From JBBDIK01 sp964640385 (GTDB lineage: Bacteria; Actinomycetota; UBA4738; JBBDHU01), in contig CAZXFL010000001.1 in NCBI GenBank assembly GCA_964640385.1, positions 1-64,000 of the forward strand: a stretch of DNA of 64,000 nucleotides, read 5' to 3'. The position numbers and the translations under genes were made by a program. Shown piece after piece: positions 8,863 to 18,485 of the stretch. The notes beneath the pieces were generated by a model, which saw only the letters and a list, made by a program, of their open reading frames with translations, made no database searches and was not told the origin of the DNA. Positions within the stretch are counted from its first letter, which is position 1. Each line of letters begins with the position of its first letter.

Positions 8863-9530
8863 GCGACCGCCGGGTCCTGGCGATCGTGCCGGCGCGCGAC
8901 GAGGAGCGAACCGTCGGTGCCACCGTGCGTGCGCTCAGGCAGATCCCTGAGATCGATGCGGTGATGGTCGTGGATGACGGCTCCGCCGATGCCACCGCCG
9001 ACCGGGCGGTGGCGGCCGGTGCCGCCGTCCTGCGGACTCCCCGCCGGCTGGGGAAGGGGAGGGCGATGGAGGAGGCCCTCTCGCGATGCCTGCCTGCGTC
9101 GGTCTATGTCTTCGCGGACGGCGACCTCGCCGAGACCGCATCGGGCCTGCAGCCCGTCCTGGACACGGTCCTGCGTGGACGGGCCGACCTGTGTATCGCC
9201 GTGCTCCCAGCGCAGGGCGGCGGCTTCGGGACGGTGAAGCGGTTCGCTCGGTGGGCGATCAGAACCGGCACTGGGTTCCGCGCGCGCGCCCCCCTCTCGG
9301 GGCAGCGGGCGATCACGCACGAACTGCTGATGTCGTGCCGGCCGCTCGCGAGCGGCTTCGGGGTCGAGACGGCGATGACGATCGATGCGGTTCGGGCCGG
9401 CGGCACGGTGCTGGAGATCGACGCGCTCCTGCGGCATCGCCCGCCGGGACGCACGCTCCGGGGGTTCCTCCATCGGGGCCGTCAGGGCTGGGACATCCTC
9501 CGTGCGTTGCTGACGAAGGGTCGATTCTGA
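8859..9530 (+). CDS. family 2 glycosyltransferase
   Basis: A 223-aa GT-A fold enzyme: VPARDEERTVGATV at the N-terminus, nucleotide-sugar motif VVDDGSAD and the metal-binding FADGDLAE. There is no C-terminal membrane domain, so it is a cytosolic or peripheral enzyme. It overlaps mctB by 4 nt and abuts a MraY/WecA-like membrane enzyme, which suggests that the pair makes a lipid-linked or envelope glycan. Neither gene is present between Rv1698 and pyrG (Rv1699) in Mycobacterium. Confidence 0.85.
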   Translation: MSDRRVLAIVPARDEERTVGATVRALRQIPEIDAVMVVDDGSADATADRAVAAGAAVLRTPRRLGKGRAMEEALSRCLPASVYVFADGDLAETASGLQPVLDTVLRGRADLCIAVLPAQGGGFGTVKRFARWAIRTGTGFRARAPLSGQRAITHELLMSCRPLASGFGVETAMTIDAVRAGGTVLEIDALLRHRPPGRTLRGFLHRGRQGWDILRALLTKGRF

Positions 9531-10396
9531 TGGATGCCGTCGCGATATCCTTCTTCGTGGCGCTGCCGGCGCTGGTCGCGTCGCTGCTCGCCAGACGGCT
9601 GGTTCGCCTGCGGATCGCGCGCCTGTGGATCGCGAACGTTCGCGGGACCGGCGTCCCCGTGGTCCTCGGGATCGCGCTGTGGGTCGGGTGGGTCGCCGCC
9701 GTCCTCGGCGCGCTGGGGGTCCTCGCCCTCGAGCGGCGGTGGTCGCCGGCCTCGACCGCCCTCGCCCTGGTCGCGGTCTTGTGGAGCGCCGTTGCGGCGG
9801 TCGGGTTCGCGGACGACCTCGCCTCCGGGGGCCCGCGTGGGCTCCGAGGCCATCTGGCTTCGACGGCGCACGGACGACCGACGACCGGGGTCCTGAAGGT
9901 CGTGGTCATCGTCCTCGCGGCCATCGCGGCTGCGACGGTCGTGGCGGCGGATGGTGGGCCGATCCGGATCGTGGCCGGCGCGGCGACCATCGCGGGGTGC
10001 GCCAACGTGTGGAACGGCCTGGATGTCTCGCCCGGCCGGGCCGGGAAGTGGTTTTTCGTCGTGGCGTCGGCGCTGCTGGTCGCCGGCCCACGTTCGGTCG
10101 CCTGGCCCCTCGTGTTGCTCCTGGCAGGGTCCGAGGCTCCGCTCGTCGCGTTCGACGTGCGGGAGCGAGGGATGCTCGGAGACACCGGCTCGAACCTGCT
10201 CGGGTTCGCCGTCGGCACGCAGCTGGTTGCGGCGCTGCCTCTCTGGCCGCTGGTCGGCGCAGCCGTCGTCGTGGTCGCACTCAATGTGCTTGCGGAGACC
10301 GTGACGTTCTCGAGGATCATCGGCGCGGTGGCGCCGTTGCGCTGGTTCGACCGGCTCGGTCGCAAGCCCGCGGGGCCGCCATCCTCGCTGAACTGA
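9530..10396 (+). CDS. MraY/WecA-family polyprenyl-phosphate sugar-phosphotransferase-like membrane protein
   Basis: A 288-aa protein with about nine hydrophobic segments. Family signatures are present: GFADDLASG (Asp pair), ANVWNGLDVSPGRAGKW (the N-x-x-D motif) and GDTGSNLLGF. These enzymes move a sugar-phosphate from a nucleotide donor to undecaprenyl or decaprenyl phosphate. At 288 aa it is shorter than MraY or WecA (about 330-400), and the first helix-loop with the donor-site motif looks reduced, so the reaction may differ. Start ATG overlaps the preceding stop by one base. Part of the mctB-pyrG insert. Confidence 0.75.
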   Translation: MDAVAISFFVALPALVASLLARRLVRLRIARLWIANVRGTGVPVVLGIALWVGWVAAVLGALGVLALERRWSPASTALALVAVLWSAVAAVGFADDLASGGPRGLRGHLASTAHGRPTTGVLKVVVIVLAAIAAATVVAADGGPIRIVAGAATIAGCANVWNGLDVSPGRAGKWFFVVASALLVAGPRSVAWPLVLLLAGSEAPLVAFDVRERGMLGDTGSNLLGFAVGTQLVAALPLWPLVGAAVVVVALNVLAETVTFSRIIGAVAPLRWFDRLGRKPAGPPSSLN

Positions 10397-10440
10397 CGGT
10401 TTTCGCGCGGGGAACGCTTCGCCGTGTCGGCTCCCTCTGA

Positions 10441-10446
10441 TAGCAT
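10441..10446 (+). promoter_or_regulatory. -10 element TAGCAT upstream of pyrG
   Basis: TAGCAT lies 11 nt before the GTG of pyrG, giving a leader of only a few bases. pyrG is separated from the preceding gene by 61 nt, so an own promoter is plausible. Confidence 0.4.
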
Positions 10447-10457
10447 CGGTTCCCGAG

Positions 10458-12104
<1,647 letters not shown>

Positions 12105-12134
12105 GCGCGCCGCTCCGGTCGCTGACGTGAGGCC

Positions 12135-13079
12135 ATGAGCCCGCTCGAGGAGCAGGTCGCCAGGTTCCTGGACCACCTCGGTGCGGAGCGAGGGCTCTCC
12201 GACAACACCATCCAGGCGTACCGGCGCGATCTCACCCGCTACGTGGCGTTCCTCGCGAAGCGGAAGATCCACTCGGCGGCCGCGGTGGACGCGAACGTCA
12301 TCGCCGACTACGTCGCGGACCTGTCGGCGGCCACGACGCCTGCGGGAACGCGCTACCGCGCCTCGTCCGTCGCTCGCGCGCTGGCGTCGATCAGATCCTT
12401 CCACGCGTTCCTCGTGCGGGAGGGGGAGACGGCATCGGATCCCGCGGCGGTCGCGATGCCGCCTTCGATGCCGCGCAACCTGCCGCATCCGATCTCGATC
12501 GATGAGGTGGCCCGGCTTCTCGCTGCTCCGACGGGCGGCGACCCCGTCGCGACGCGGGACCGGGCGATGCTGGAGCTGTTGTACGGTTCAGGTCTGCGTA
12601 TCTCGGAGCTGGTGGGGTTGGACGTGGATGATGTCGATCTGGAAGAGGCCAGCGTTCGCGTGATCGGCAAGGGGGACAAGCAACGCGTCGTCCCTCTCGG
12701 CTCCTTCGCGTCTCGCGCCGTGCGTGACTATCTGCGGACCGGCCGCCCGGCACTGGCGACGTCCCGGTCGCGGTCGGCGCTCCTATTGAATCAGCGCGGC
12801 GGGCGGCTGACGCGGCAGGGATGCGCATCGATCCTCGGTCGGCACGTGCGGCGGGCGGGGATCAGGCGTCGGGTGACGCCCCACACGTTGCGTCACTCAT
12901 TCGCGACGCACCTGCTCGAAGGCGGGGCGGACGTGCGGGTCGTGCAGGAGCTCCTCGGTCATGCGAGCGTGTCGACAACGCAGATCTACACACTCGTCAC
13001 CGAGGATCACCTCCGCGAGGTCTACTTCACCAGCCACCCCCGTGCGCGTTCCAAGGGCCGCGGGAAGGCGAAGCGGTGA
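12135..13079 (+). CDS. xerD: tyrosine recombinase XerD
   Basis: A 314-aa protein with an N-terminal SAM-like core-binding domain (about 5-95) and a catalytic domain. The catalytic residues are all visible: Arg in GSGLRISEL, Lys in GKGDKQR, His-x-x-Arg in HTLRHSFATH, His in LLGHASVST and the nucleophile Tyr in TTQIYT. It resolves chromosome dimers at dif together with XerC, which is not in this window. Genomic setting (pyrG upstream, deoB overlapping by 4 nt) is that of a housekeeping gene, not an integron or prophage integrase. Confidence 0.93.
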   Translation: MSPLEEQVARFLDHLGAERGLSDNTIQAYRRDLTRYVAFLAKRKIHSAAAVDANVIADYVADLSAATTPAGTRYRASSVARALASIRSFHAFLVREGETASDPAAVAMPPSMPRNLPHPISIDEVARLLAAPTGGDPVATRDRAMLELLYGSGLRISELVGLDVDDVDLEEASVRVIGKGDKQRVVPLGSFASRAVRDYLRTGRPALATSRSRSALLLNQRGGRLTRQGCASILGRHVRRAGIRRRVTPHTLRHSFATHLLEGGADVRVVQELLGHASVSTTQIYTLVTEDHLREVYFTSHPRARSKGRGKAKR

Positions 13080-14269
13080 GTGACCCGCAGGTTCCGCGCG
13101 TGCTGCTGTTGGTGTGCGATGGGCTCGGTGTCGGGGGGGCTCCCGACGCTGCCGACTACGGGGACGAGGGATCCAATTCCCTGGGCAACACGGCTGCCGC
13201 CGTCGGGGGCATCGCTGCTCCGAATCTCGGCGCGTTGGGACTCGGACTGACGACCGAGGTAAAAGGGATTGCACCGCAAGCACTTCGCGGTGGTGCTCAC
13301 GGGGTCGTCGCGGAGGCTTCGGCAGGGAAGGACTCGGCAACGGGGCACTGGGAGATGGCGGGGGTCGTGCTGGAGCGAGCGTTCCCCACGTATCCGGATG
13401 GGTTCCCGACCGAGGTGATCGAGGCGTTCCAAGAGGCGATCGGACGGGAGGTGCTCGGGAACCGGGCTGCCTCGGGAACCGAGATCATCGATGAACTGGG
13501 TGAGGAGCACCTGCGGAGCGGCAAGCCGATCGTCTACACCAGCGGCGACTCCGTGTTCCAGATCGCGTGCCACGACCAGGTGGCGCGGCCCGCCATCCTG
13601 TATCGGTGGTGCCGGATCGCCCGCCGGATGCTCGATGGCGACGACAACGTGGGCCGCGTCATCGCCCGCCCGTTCACGGGCGAGCCGGGGGGCTTCGCGC
13701 GGACCGCGGGTCGGCGGGACTACAGCGTGCTTCCCCCCGGCCCAACGCTGCTCGATCGGTGCTCGGAGGCGGGCGTCGCCGTGTACGGGATCGGGAAGAT
13801 CCGAGACATCTTCGCCGGACAGGGGGTCGCGGAAGGACGGTACTCAGCGTCCGACGATGAGGGCGTGGCGCTCTCGATCGACTACCTCCGCCGGTCGTCG
13901 CCATCGCTGGTGTTCACGAACCTGGTCGACCTCGACACGAAGTTCGGACATCGGAACGACCCGCAGGGCTACGCCCGCTGCCTCGAGAACCTAGATGCGC
14001 AGCTCCCGGCATTGCTGGACGCGCTCGGCGGCGGGGTCCTGTTCCTGACGGGTGACCACGGCTGTGACCCGACGACGGTCCCCACGGACCACTCCCGGGA
14101 GCGCGTGCCGGTGCTCGTAGGCGGCTTGCCCGACGGACCGGTCGATCTCGGCGTGCGGGAGACGTTCGCGGATCTGGGAGCGACGATCGCCGATCTGCTG
14201 GGCGTCACCTGGGGCCTTGCCGGGACCAGTTTCGCCCCGGAACTCGGGTTCGCCGCCGGGGAGGGGTAG
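13076..14269 (+). CDS. deoB: phosphopentomutase
   Basis: A 397-aa alkaline-phosphatase-superfamily metalloenzyme that interconverts (deoxy)ribose 1-phosphate and 5-phosphate. Metal and phospho-acceptor motifs are clear: LLVCDGLGVGGAPDA, the Ser/Thr region AGKDSATGHWEMAG, GIGKIRDIFAGQG, NLVDLDTKFGHRNDP and LTGDHGCDPTTVPTDHS. GTG start overlapping xerD by 4 nt. Adjacent nucleoside-salvage genes are absent, so it acts as a single salvage enzyme here. Confidence 0.96.
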   Translation: MSDPQVPRVLLLVCDGLGVGGAPDAADYGDEGSNSLGNTAAAVGGIAAPNLGALGLGLTTEVKGIAPQALRGGAHGVVAEASAGKDSATGHWEMAGVVLERAFPTYPDGFPTEVIEAFQEAIGREVLGNRAASGTEIIDELGEEHLRSGKPIVYTSGDSVFQIACHDQVARPAILYRWCRIARRMLDGDDNVGRVIARPFTGEPGGFARTAGRRDYSVLPPGPTLLDRCSEAGVAVYGIGKIRDIFAGQGVAEGRYSASDDEGVALSIDYLRRSSPSLVFTNLVDLDTKFGHRNDPQGYARCLENLDAQLPALLDALGGGVLFLTGDHGCDPTTVPTDHSRERVPVLVGGLPDGPVDLGVRETFADLGATIADLLGVTWGLAGTSFAPELGFAAGEG

Positions 14270-14272
14270 CCG

Positions 14273-14908
14273 ATGGGGGTGCGGTTCGCGCTCTATACCC
14301 TGGTCGCGCTCGGCATCGGGCTCTACCTCCGTGAAACGGCGAAGGCCTGGATGATCGTCCGTCAGGGGGACCTGTATCCGAGGCTCCACGGCCGCCTCCC
14401 GATCCGCCTGAAGGAGGCGGTGGATCCCCTGGGCACGGTCATCGTTCCCGCGCTTATCGCGATCCTGATCGCCTCCGGGCTCCCGTTGCCTCCGTTCGCC
14501 TACGCGAAACCGATGCCGCAGGACAGTGGCCGGATCCGGAACACCAAACAGGTGGTGCTCGCGGGGTTCGCCGGCTCGGTGGCGAACGCTCTGGTAGCCG
14601 CGGGCGCTGGTCTGGTCCTGCGCCTCGGCATCGGAGGCGAGGCTGCGATCGTGGCGCTCGCCATCCTGCAGACGGGGATGTTCCTGGCGGTCTTCCACCT
14701 CATGCCGATCCCGGGACTGGACGGCGCGGCGATCCTGGCGAGGTTCCTGCCGCCGCGCCCCCGCGAGGTCTTCACGAGTCTGGACCCGTACCAGCCCCTG
14801 TTCGTCCTGGTGATCTTCTTCATCCTGGGGACGTTGCTGCTCCCGATCGTGGTGGCCTTGACCGACTCGCTGTGCAGGGCGGTTGCCGGGATCCCCTGTT
14901 CCCTGTGA
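14273..14908 (+). CDS. site-2-protease (M50)-like membrane protein lacking the HExxH motif
   Basis: A 211-aa membrane protein with about five hydrophobic segments, laid out like the small YwhC/S2P family: RLHGRLPIRLKEAVDPLGT, FAYAKPMPQ, a late MPIPGLDG. In active members the first helix carries HExxH; here it reads LRETAK, so both histidines are lost, and the N of the N-x-x-P-x-x-x-LDG motif is replaced while LDG is kept. It is therefore probably a non-catalytic membrane adaptor. It follows deoB by 3 nt. Confidence 0.7.
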   Translation: MGVRFALYTLVALGIGLYLRETAKAWMIVRQGDLYPRLHGRLPIRLKEAVDPLGTVIVPALIAILIASGLPLPPFAYAKPMPQDSGRIRNTKQVVLAGFAGSVANALVAAGAGLVLRLGIGGEAAIVALAILQTGMFLAVFHLMPIPGLDGAAILARFLPPRPREVFTSLDPYQPLFVLVIFFILGTLLLPIVVALTDSLCRAVAGIPCSL

Positions 14909-14995
14909 GTCCGCGGTGTCCGGTCGCGCTATCATGCGCGCATCGGAACCGCGAACGACGCCTCGGGAACCGCCGCCGACACCCGCCGAGCCAGG

Positions 14996-15964
14996 GTGCT
15001 GACGGGCTATCGGCCGACCGGGCAACTCCACGTCGGGCACTGGTTCGGCAACATCCAGAACATGCTCCGGCTCCAGGACGAACACGACGCGTTCTTCTTC
15101 GTCGCCGACTGGCACGCGCTGACGACCGACTACGACCGTACAGATGAACTGCCGCTGCGGGTCCGCGAGATCGTGCTCGATTGGCTTGCCGCCGGCATCG
15201 ATCCCGACCGCGCGACCGTGTACCGCCAGTCGGATCTGCCCGAGGTCGCCGAGATGGCGCTGCTGATGGGGATGATCGTGCCGCTCGGGTGGCTCGAACG
15301 GGTCCCCACCTTCAAGGAGCGCCTGCGGGACCTCGCCGAGCGCGACATCGCGAACTTCGGGCTCCTCGGGTATCCCGTGCTGCAGACCGTGGACATCACG
15401 ATCGTGAAGGGCGAGATCGTCCCGGTGGGGGAGGACCAGCTTCCGCACCTGGAGCTCTCCCGCGAGATCGTGCGCCGCTTCAACCGGCTCTACGGGGATG
15501 TGCTGATCGAACCGAAGGCGATGCTCTCGGACACCCCGCTCATCCCGGGGAGCGACGGCCGCAAGATGTCGAAGTCCCTGAACAACGAGATCGGGCTTCG
15601 CGACGACCCCGAGACCATCCGCACGAAGGTGCGCAGCTTCGTCACCGACCCGAAGAAGGTTCGCAAGGGCGATCCGGGGCGGCCGGCCATCTGTCCCATC
15701 TTCAAGCTCCACGAGCGCTTCTCGCCCGACATCGTCGAGTGGACGGACGAGAATTGCCGCTCCGGCGCGCTCGGTTGCGTGGACTGCAAGACGAACCTGG
15801 CCGATCGCGTGATCGAGCAGTTGGCGCCGTTCCGAGAGAAGCGGAACGCCCTCGACGAGACGCCCGAGGTGGCCGACGAGGTCCTCGAGAAGGGGCACGA
15901 GACGGTGCGTCCGATCGTCGAGGACACGTACGACGCGGTGAAGAACGCGATGCATCTGGCATGA
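14996..15964 (+). CDS. trpS: tryptophanyl-tRNA synthetase
   Basis: A 322-aa class I synthetase: HIGH-type motif HVGHWFGN near the N-terminus and a perfect KMSKS in DGRKMSKSLNNE. It charges tRNA-Trp. The GTG at 14996 gives a start VLTGYRPTGQ, usual for the family; the frame is open upstream to the previous gene's stop but contains no ATG, GTG or TTG there. The ribosome site is weak, which leaves some doubt about the exact start. The scpA gene begins 12 nt after its stop. Confidence 0.95.
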   Translation: MLTGYRPTGQLHVGHWFGNIQNMLRLQDEHDAFFFVADWHALTTDYDRTDELPLRVREIVLDWLAAGIDPDRATVYRQSDLPEVAEMALLMGMIVPLGWLERVPTFKERLRDLAERDIANFGLLGYPVLQTVDITIVKGEIVPVGEDQLPHLELSREIVRRFNRLYGDVLIEPKAMLSDTPLIPGSDGRKMSKSLNNEIGLRDDPETIRTKVRSFVTDPKKVRKGDPGRPAICPIFKLHERFSPDIVEWTDENCRSGALGCVDCKTNLADRVIEQLAPFREKRNALDETPEVADEVLEKGHETVRPIVEDTYDAVKNAMHLA

Positions 15965-15976
15965 GGGTGGTCCGGG

Positions 15977-16705
15977 GTGCCTGAGCAGAGCGACTTCACG
16001 GTCGAGACGCCCGTCTTCACGGGTCCGTTCCGGTTGCTAGCCGACCTGATCCTCGAGCAGAAGATCGACGTCTGCGATGTCCCCGTCGCCGATATCACGG
16101 ACCGCTTCATCGCCCATTCCAAGGAAGCCGACGGCTGGACCCTGGAGGAGGCGACCTGGTTCCTCGCGGTCTGCGCGGTCCTGCTCGAGCTGAAGGTCCA
16201 CCGGCTGATGCCGAAGCACGAGGGCGGCCTCGACGAGGACGATCTGGGTTCGTCGCCGGACCTCGCGTTCGCGCGGAGCATCGAACTGCGGGCGTTCCGG
16301 CGGGCGGCGGAGGACCTCGCCCGGCGGATGGAGGCCAACGAGCGGTACTTCCCGCGGGACGTCGGGCCCTCGCGCGAGTTCGCCCACCTGTATCCGGATG
16401 TGATGGCGAACGTCACGGCCCAGGAGCTGGCGCGGATCGCGGCACAAGTCTTGGCGCCGCCACCGATGCTGGATCTCTCGCACGTGACGCCCATCAGGGT
16501 TACCGTCCAGGACGAACTCCGGGCGGTCGAGGAGCACATGGTCGAAGCCGGGCAGCTGAGCTTCCGCGATCTGGTGGCGAGCTGTCCCGACCGGATCTAT
16601 GTGGTCGTTCGCTTCCTGGCACTGCTCGAGCTCTTCCGGGACGGGCGGGTCGACCTGCGCCAGGCGGCGACGTTCGGTGAGATCGAGGTGAGCTGGCAGG
16701 GATGA
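15977..16705 (+). CDS. scpA: segregation and condensation protein A
   Basis: A 242-aa kleisin of the SMC condensin complex. The N-terminal part (VETPVFTGPFRLLADLILEQ) contacts the SMC neck, and the C-terminal winged helix (about 170-240) binds the SMC head. The family segment LEEATWFLAVCAVLLELK is present. It overlaps scpB by 4 nt, the normal pair. smc itself is not in the window. Confidence 0.93.
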   Translation: MPEQSDFTVETPVFTGPFRLLADLILEQKIDVCDVPVADITDRFIAHSKEADGWTLEEATWFLAVCAVLLELKVHRLMPKHEGGLDEDDLGSSPDLAFARSIELRAFRRAAEDLARRMEANERYFPRDVGPSREFAHLYPDVMANVTAQELARIAAQVLAPPPMLDLSHVTPIRVTVQDELRAVEEHMVEAGQLSFRDLVASCPDRIYVVVRFLALLELFRDGRVDLRQAATFGEIEVSWQG

Positions 16706-17388
16706 GCGAGGACGCCGCACGCGCGCTCGAGGCCATCCTGTTCGTCTGTGACGAGCCCTTGCCGGCGACGGTGCTCGCCCAGGCGCTGCACGTCGACCGG
16801 CGCGCGGCGGAGCGCATGCTCGACGAGCTGTCCGCCCGGCTCGAGGAGCGCGGCAGCGGACTGGTCCTGCGCAACGTGGCGGGGGGGTGGCAGCTGTTCA
16901 CGCACTCCGATGCGCAGGGGTTCGTCGAGCGGTTCGTCCTCTCGTCGCGCCACGCCCGGATGACCAAGGCATCGCTCGAAACTCTTGCGATCGTGGCCTA
17001 CAAGCAGCCCGTTACCCGGCATCAGATCGCCGCCATCCGGGGCGTGAACTCCGACGGCGTCCTCAAGTCGCTCATGGACCGCGGACTGCTCATCGAGGTG
17101 GGCCGGGAAGAGGTCCCCGGTCGTCCCATGTTGTACGGGACGACCCCCGAGTTCCTCCAGCGACTCGGTGTGCCATCCGTGACCGCGCTGCCCTCGCTCG
17201 CACCTCTGCTGGATGCCGTCGATGGCGACGAGGAAGCCGAGGCCGAGGGGGAGGCGGACGGCGCCGGGGAGGATGCCGTGGAGGCGCCTGTGTCGGCGGA
17301 CCCGGTGGCGGACCTGCTCGAAGAGGAGGACGAGGCCGGAGAACTCGGCTCCTTCGGGGCGGCACGCGGGCCGGAGGAAGCCGACTAG
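16702..17388 (+). CDS. scpB: segregation and condensation protein B
   Basis: A 228-aa protein with two winged-helix domains (about 1-80 and 90-165), including TLAIVAYKQPVTRHQIAAIRG, read as two adjoining helices, and LYGTTPEFLQRLG. It dimerises and binds ScpA in the condensin complex. The C-terminal 55 residues are strongly acidic and repetitive in Glu, Asp and Ala, a tail longer than in model homologues. Start overlaps scpA; rluB follows by 7 nt. Confidence 0.92.
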   Translation: MSEDAARALEAILFVCDEPLPATVLAQALHVDRRAAERMLDELSARLEERGSGLVLRNVAGGWQLFTHSDAQGFVERFVLSSRHARMTKASLETLAIVAYKQPVTRHQIAAIRGVNSDGVLKSLMDRGLLIEVGREEVPGRPMLYGTTPEFLQRLGVPSVTALPSLAPLLDAVDGDEEAEAEGEADGAGEDAVEAPVSADPVADLLEEEDEAGELGSFGAARGPEEAD

Positions 17389-17395
17389 CGTCGCG

Positions 17396-18115
17396 ATGCC
17401 CGAGGAGCGGCTCCAGAGGGCGCTGGCCAGGGCGGGGATCGGCTCGCGCCGAGCGAGCGAGGTCTTGATCGAGGCGGGGCGGGTTCGCATCAACGGCCGC
17501 ATCGCCACGCTCGGTGACAAGGTCGATGTGACTCGCGACATGGTCGAGGTCGACAAGCACCGCGTCCCGCTGGATCCCGCATCGAAATCGTATGCCCTCC
17601 ACAAGCCGGCCGGGGTCGTGACCACGATGAGCGACCCCCAGGGACGCCCGGACCTGCGGGCATTCCTGCCAGGCGGCCCGCGGGTGTTCCCCGTCGGTCG
17701 GCTCGACCGCGATAGCGAGGGGCTGCTGCTCCTGACGAACGAGGGAGAACTCGCCAACCGCCTGACCCATCCGAGGTACGAGGTCGAGAAGGAGTACCTG
17801 GCGGAGGTCGGTGGCCAGCCGGCGACCAAGCACGTGAATAGGCTTCGATCGGGCGTCACGTTGGAGGACGGACCGGCCCGGGCCCTGCGCGCCACGGTCG
17901 CGGGATCGACCGGCGACCGAGGCGCGATCCGGCTGGTCATGACCGAAGGCCGCAAGCGCGAGGTGCGGAGGTTGCTGGACGCCGTGGGGCTTCCGGTCGT
18001 CCGTCTGATCCGCGTGCGCGTCGCGAACGTGAATCTCGGCAACCTCCCCGCTGGCCAGATCCGGGAACTGACCACCGACGAGGTCCGGGGACTGTACGAG
18101 GCCGCCGGGCTGTAG
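17396..18115 (+). CDS. rluB: 23S rRNA pseudouridine synthase, RluB/RsuA family
   Basis: A 239-aa protein. An S4 domain (about 2-60, RLQRALARAGIGSRRASEV) precedes the pseudouridine synthase domain, with the catalytic Asp in VGRLDRDSEGLLLLTNEG and the later GRKREVRRLLDAVG motif. It isomerises a uridine in the large-subunit rRNA. The ATG at 17396 is taken because it begins just before the S4 fold; the open frame further upstream only shadows scpB. The scpA-scpB-rluB order is common in Gram-positive bacteria. Confidence 0.92.
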   Translation: MPEERLQRALARAGIGSRRASEVLIEAGRVRINGRIATLGDKVDVTRDMVEVDKHRVPLDPASKSYALHKPAGVVTTMSDPQGRPDLRAFLPGGPRVFPVGRLDRDSEGLLLLTNEGELANRLTHPRYEVEKEYLAEVGGQPATKHVNRLRSGVTLEDGPARALRATVAGSTGDRGAIRLVMTEGRKREVRRLLDAVGLPVVRLIRVRVANVNLGNLPAGQIRELTTDEVRGLYEAAGL

Positions 18116-18118
18116 CCT
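18113..18118 (+). promoter_or_regulatory. -10 element TAGCCT of a probable leaderless aroH transcript
   Basis: TAGCCT overlaps the rluB stop codon and ends 7 nt before the aroH ATG; there is no Shine-Dalgarno sequence between. It would allow the aromatic block to be transcribed separately from scpAB-rluB. Confidence 0.5.
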
Positions 18119-18125
18119 TATCCCC

Positions 18126-18485
18126 ATGACGACGAGAGCCGCCCGTGGGGCGATCGTGGTGGCGAAGGACGAGCGCGAGCAGGTGCTCGGACAGAGCGCA
18201 CGCCTGGTCGGAGAGCTGTTGGCGCGCAACGCTGTGCCTCCCGACGACGTCGTGAGCATCTTCTTCACCGCGACGGCCGATCTCGTCTCCGCCTTTCCCG
18301 CCGAGGGCGCCCGGGAACTCGGTCTCACCGGGGTTCCGCTCCTGTGCGCCCAGGAGATCGCGGTTCCGGGGTCCATGGCCCGGGTGATCCGCGTCCTCAT
18401 GCATCTCGACACCGAGCGGATCCAGTCCGAGGTGCAGCACGTGTACCTCGACGGCGCCGAGCTCCTCCGTGATGACCTCGCCTGA
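18126..18485 (+). CDS. aroH: monofunctional chorismate mutase, AroH class
   Basis: A 119-aa trimeric beta-barrel-type chorismate mutase like that of Bacillus subtilis. The expected active-site residues are visible: Arg in RAARGAIVV, Glu in CAQEIAVPG and Arg in MARVIRVLMH. It converts chorismate to prephenate. The next gene, prephenate dehydrogenase, overlaps it, so two successive steps to tyrosine are co-translated. Confidence 0.93.
   Translation: MTTRAARGAIVVAKDEREQVLGQSARLVGELLARNAVPPDDVVSIFFTATADLVSAFPAEGARELGLTGVPLLCAQEIAVPGSMARVIRVLMHLDTERIQSEVQHVYLDGAELLRDDLA

Noticed and set aside
12135..13079. Integrase of a mobile element
   Set aside because: The gene is XerD by its place between pyrG and deoB and by length; no attachment sites, phage genes or tRNA junction are present.
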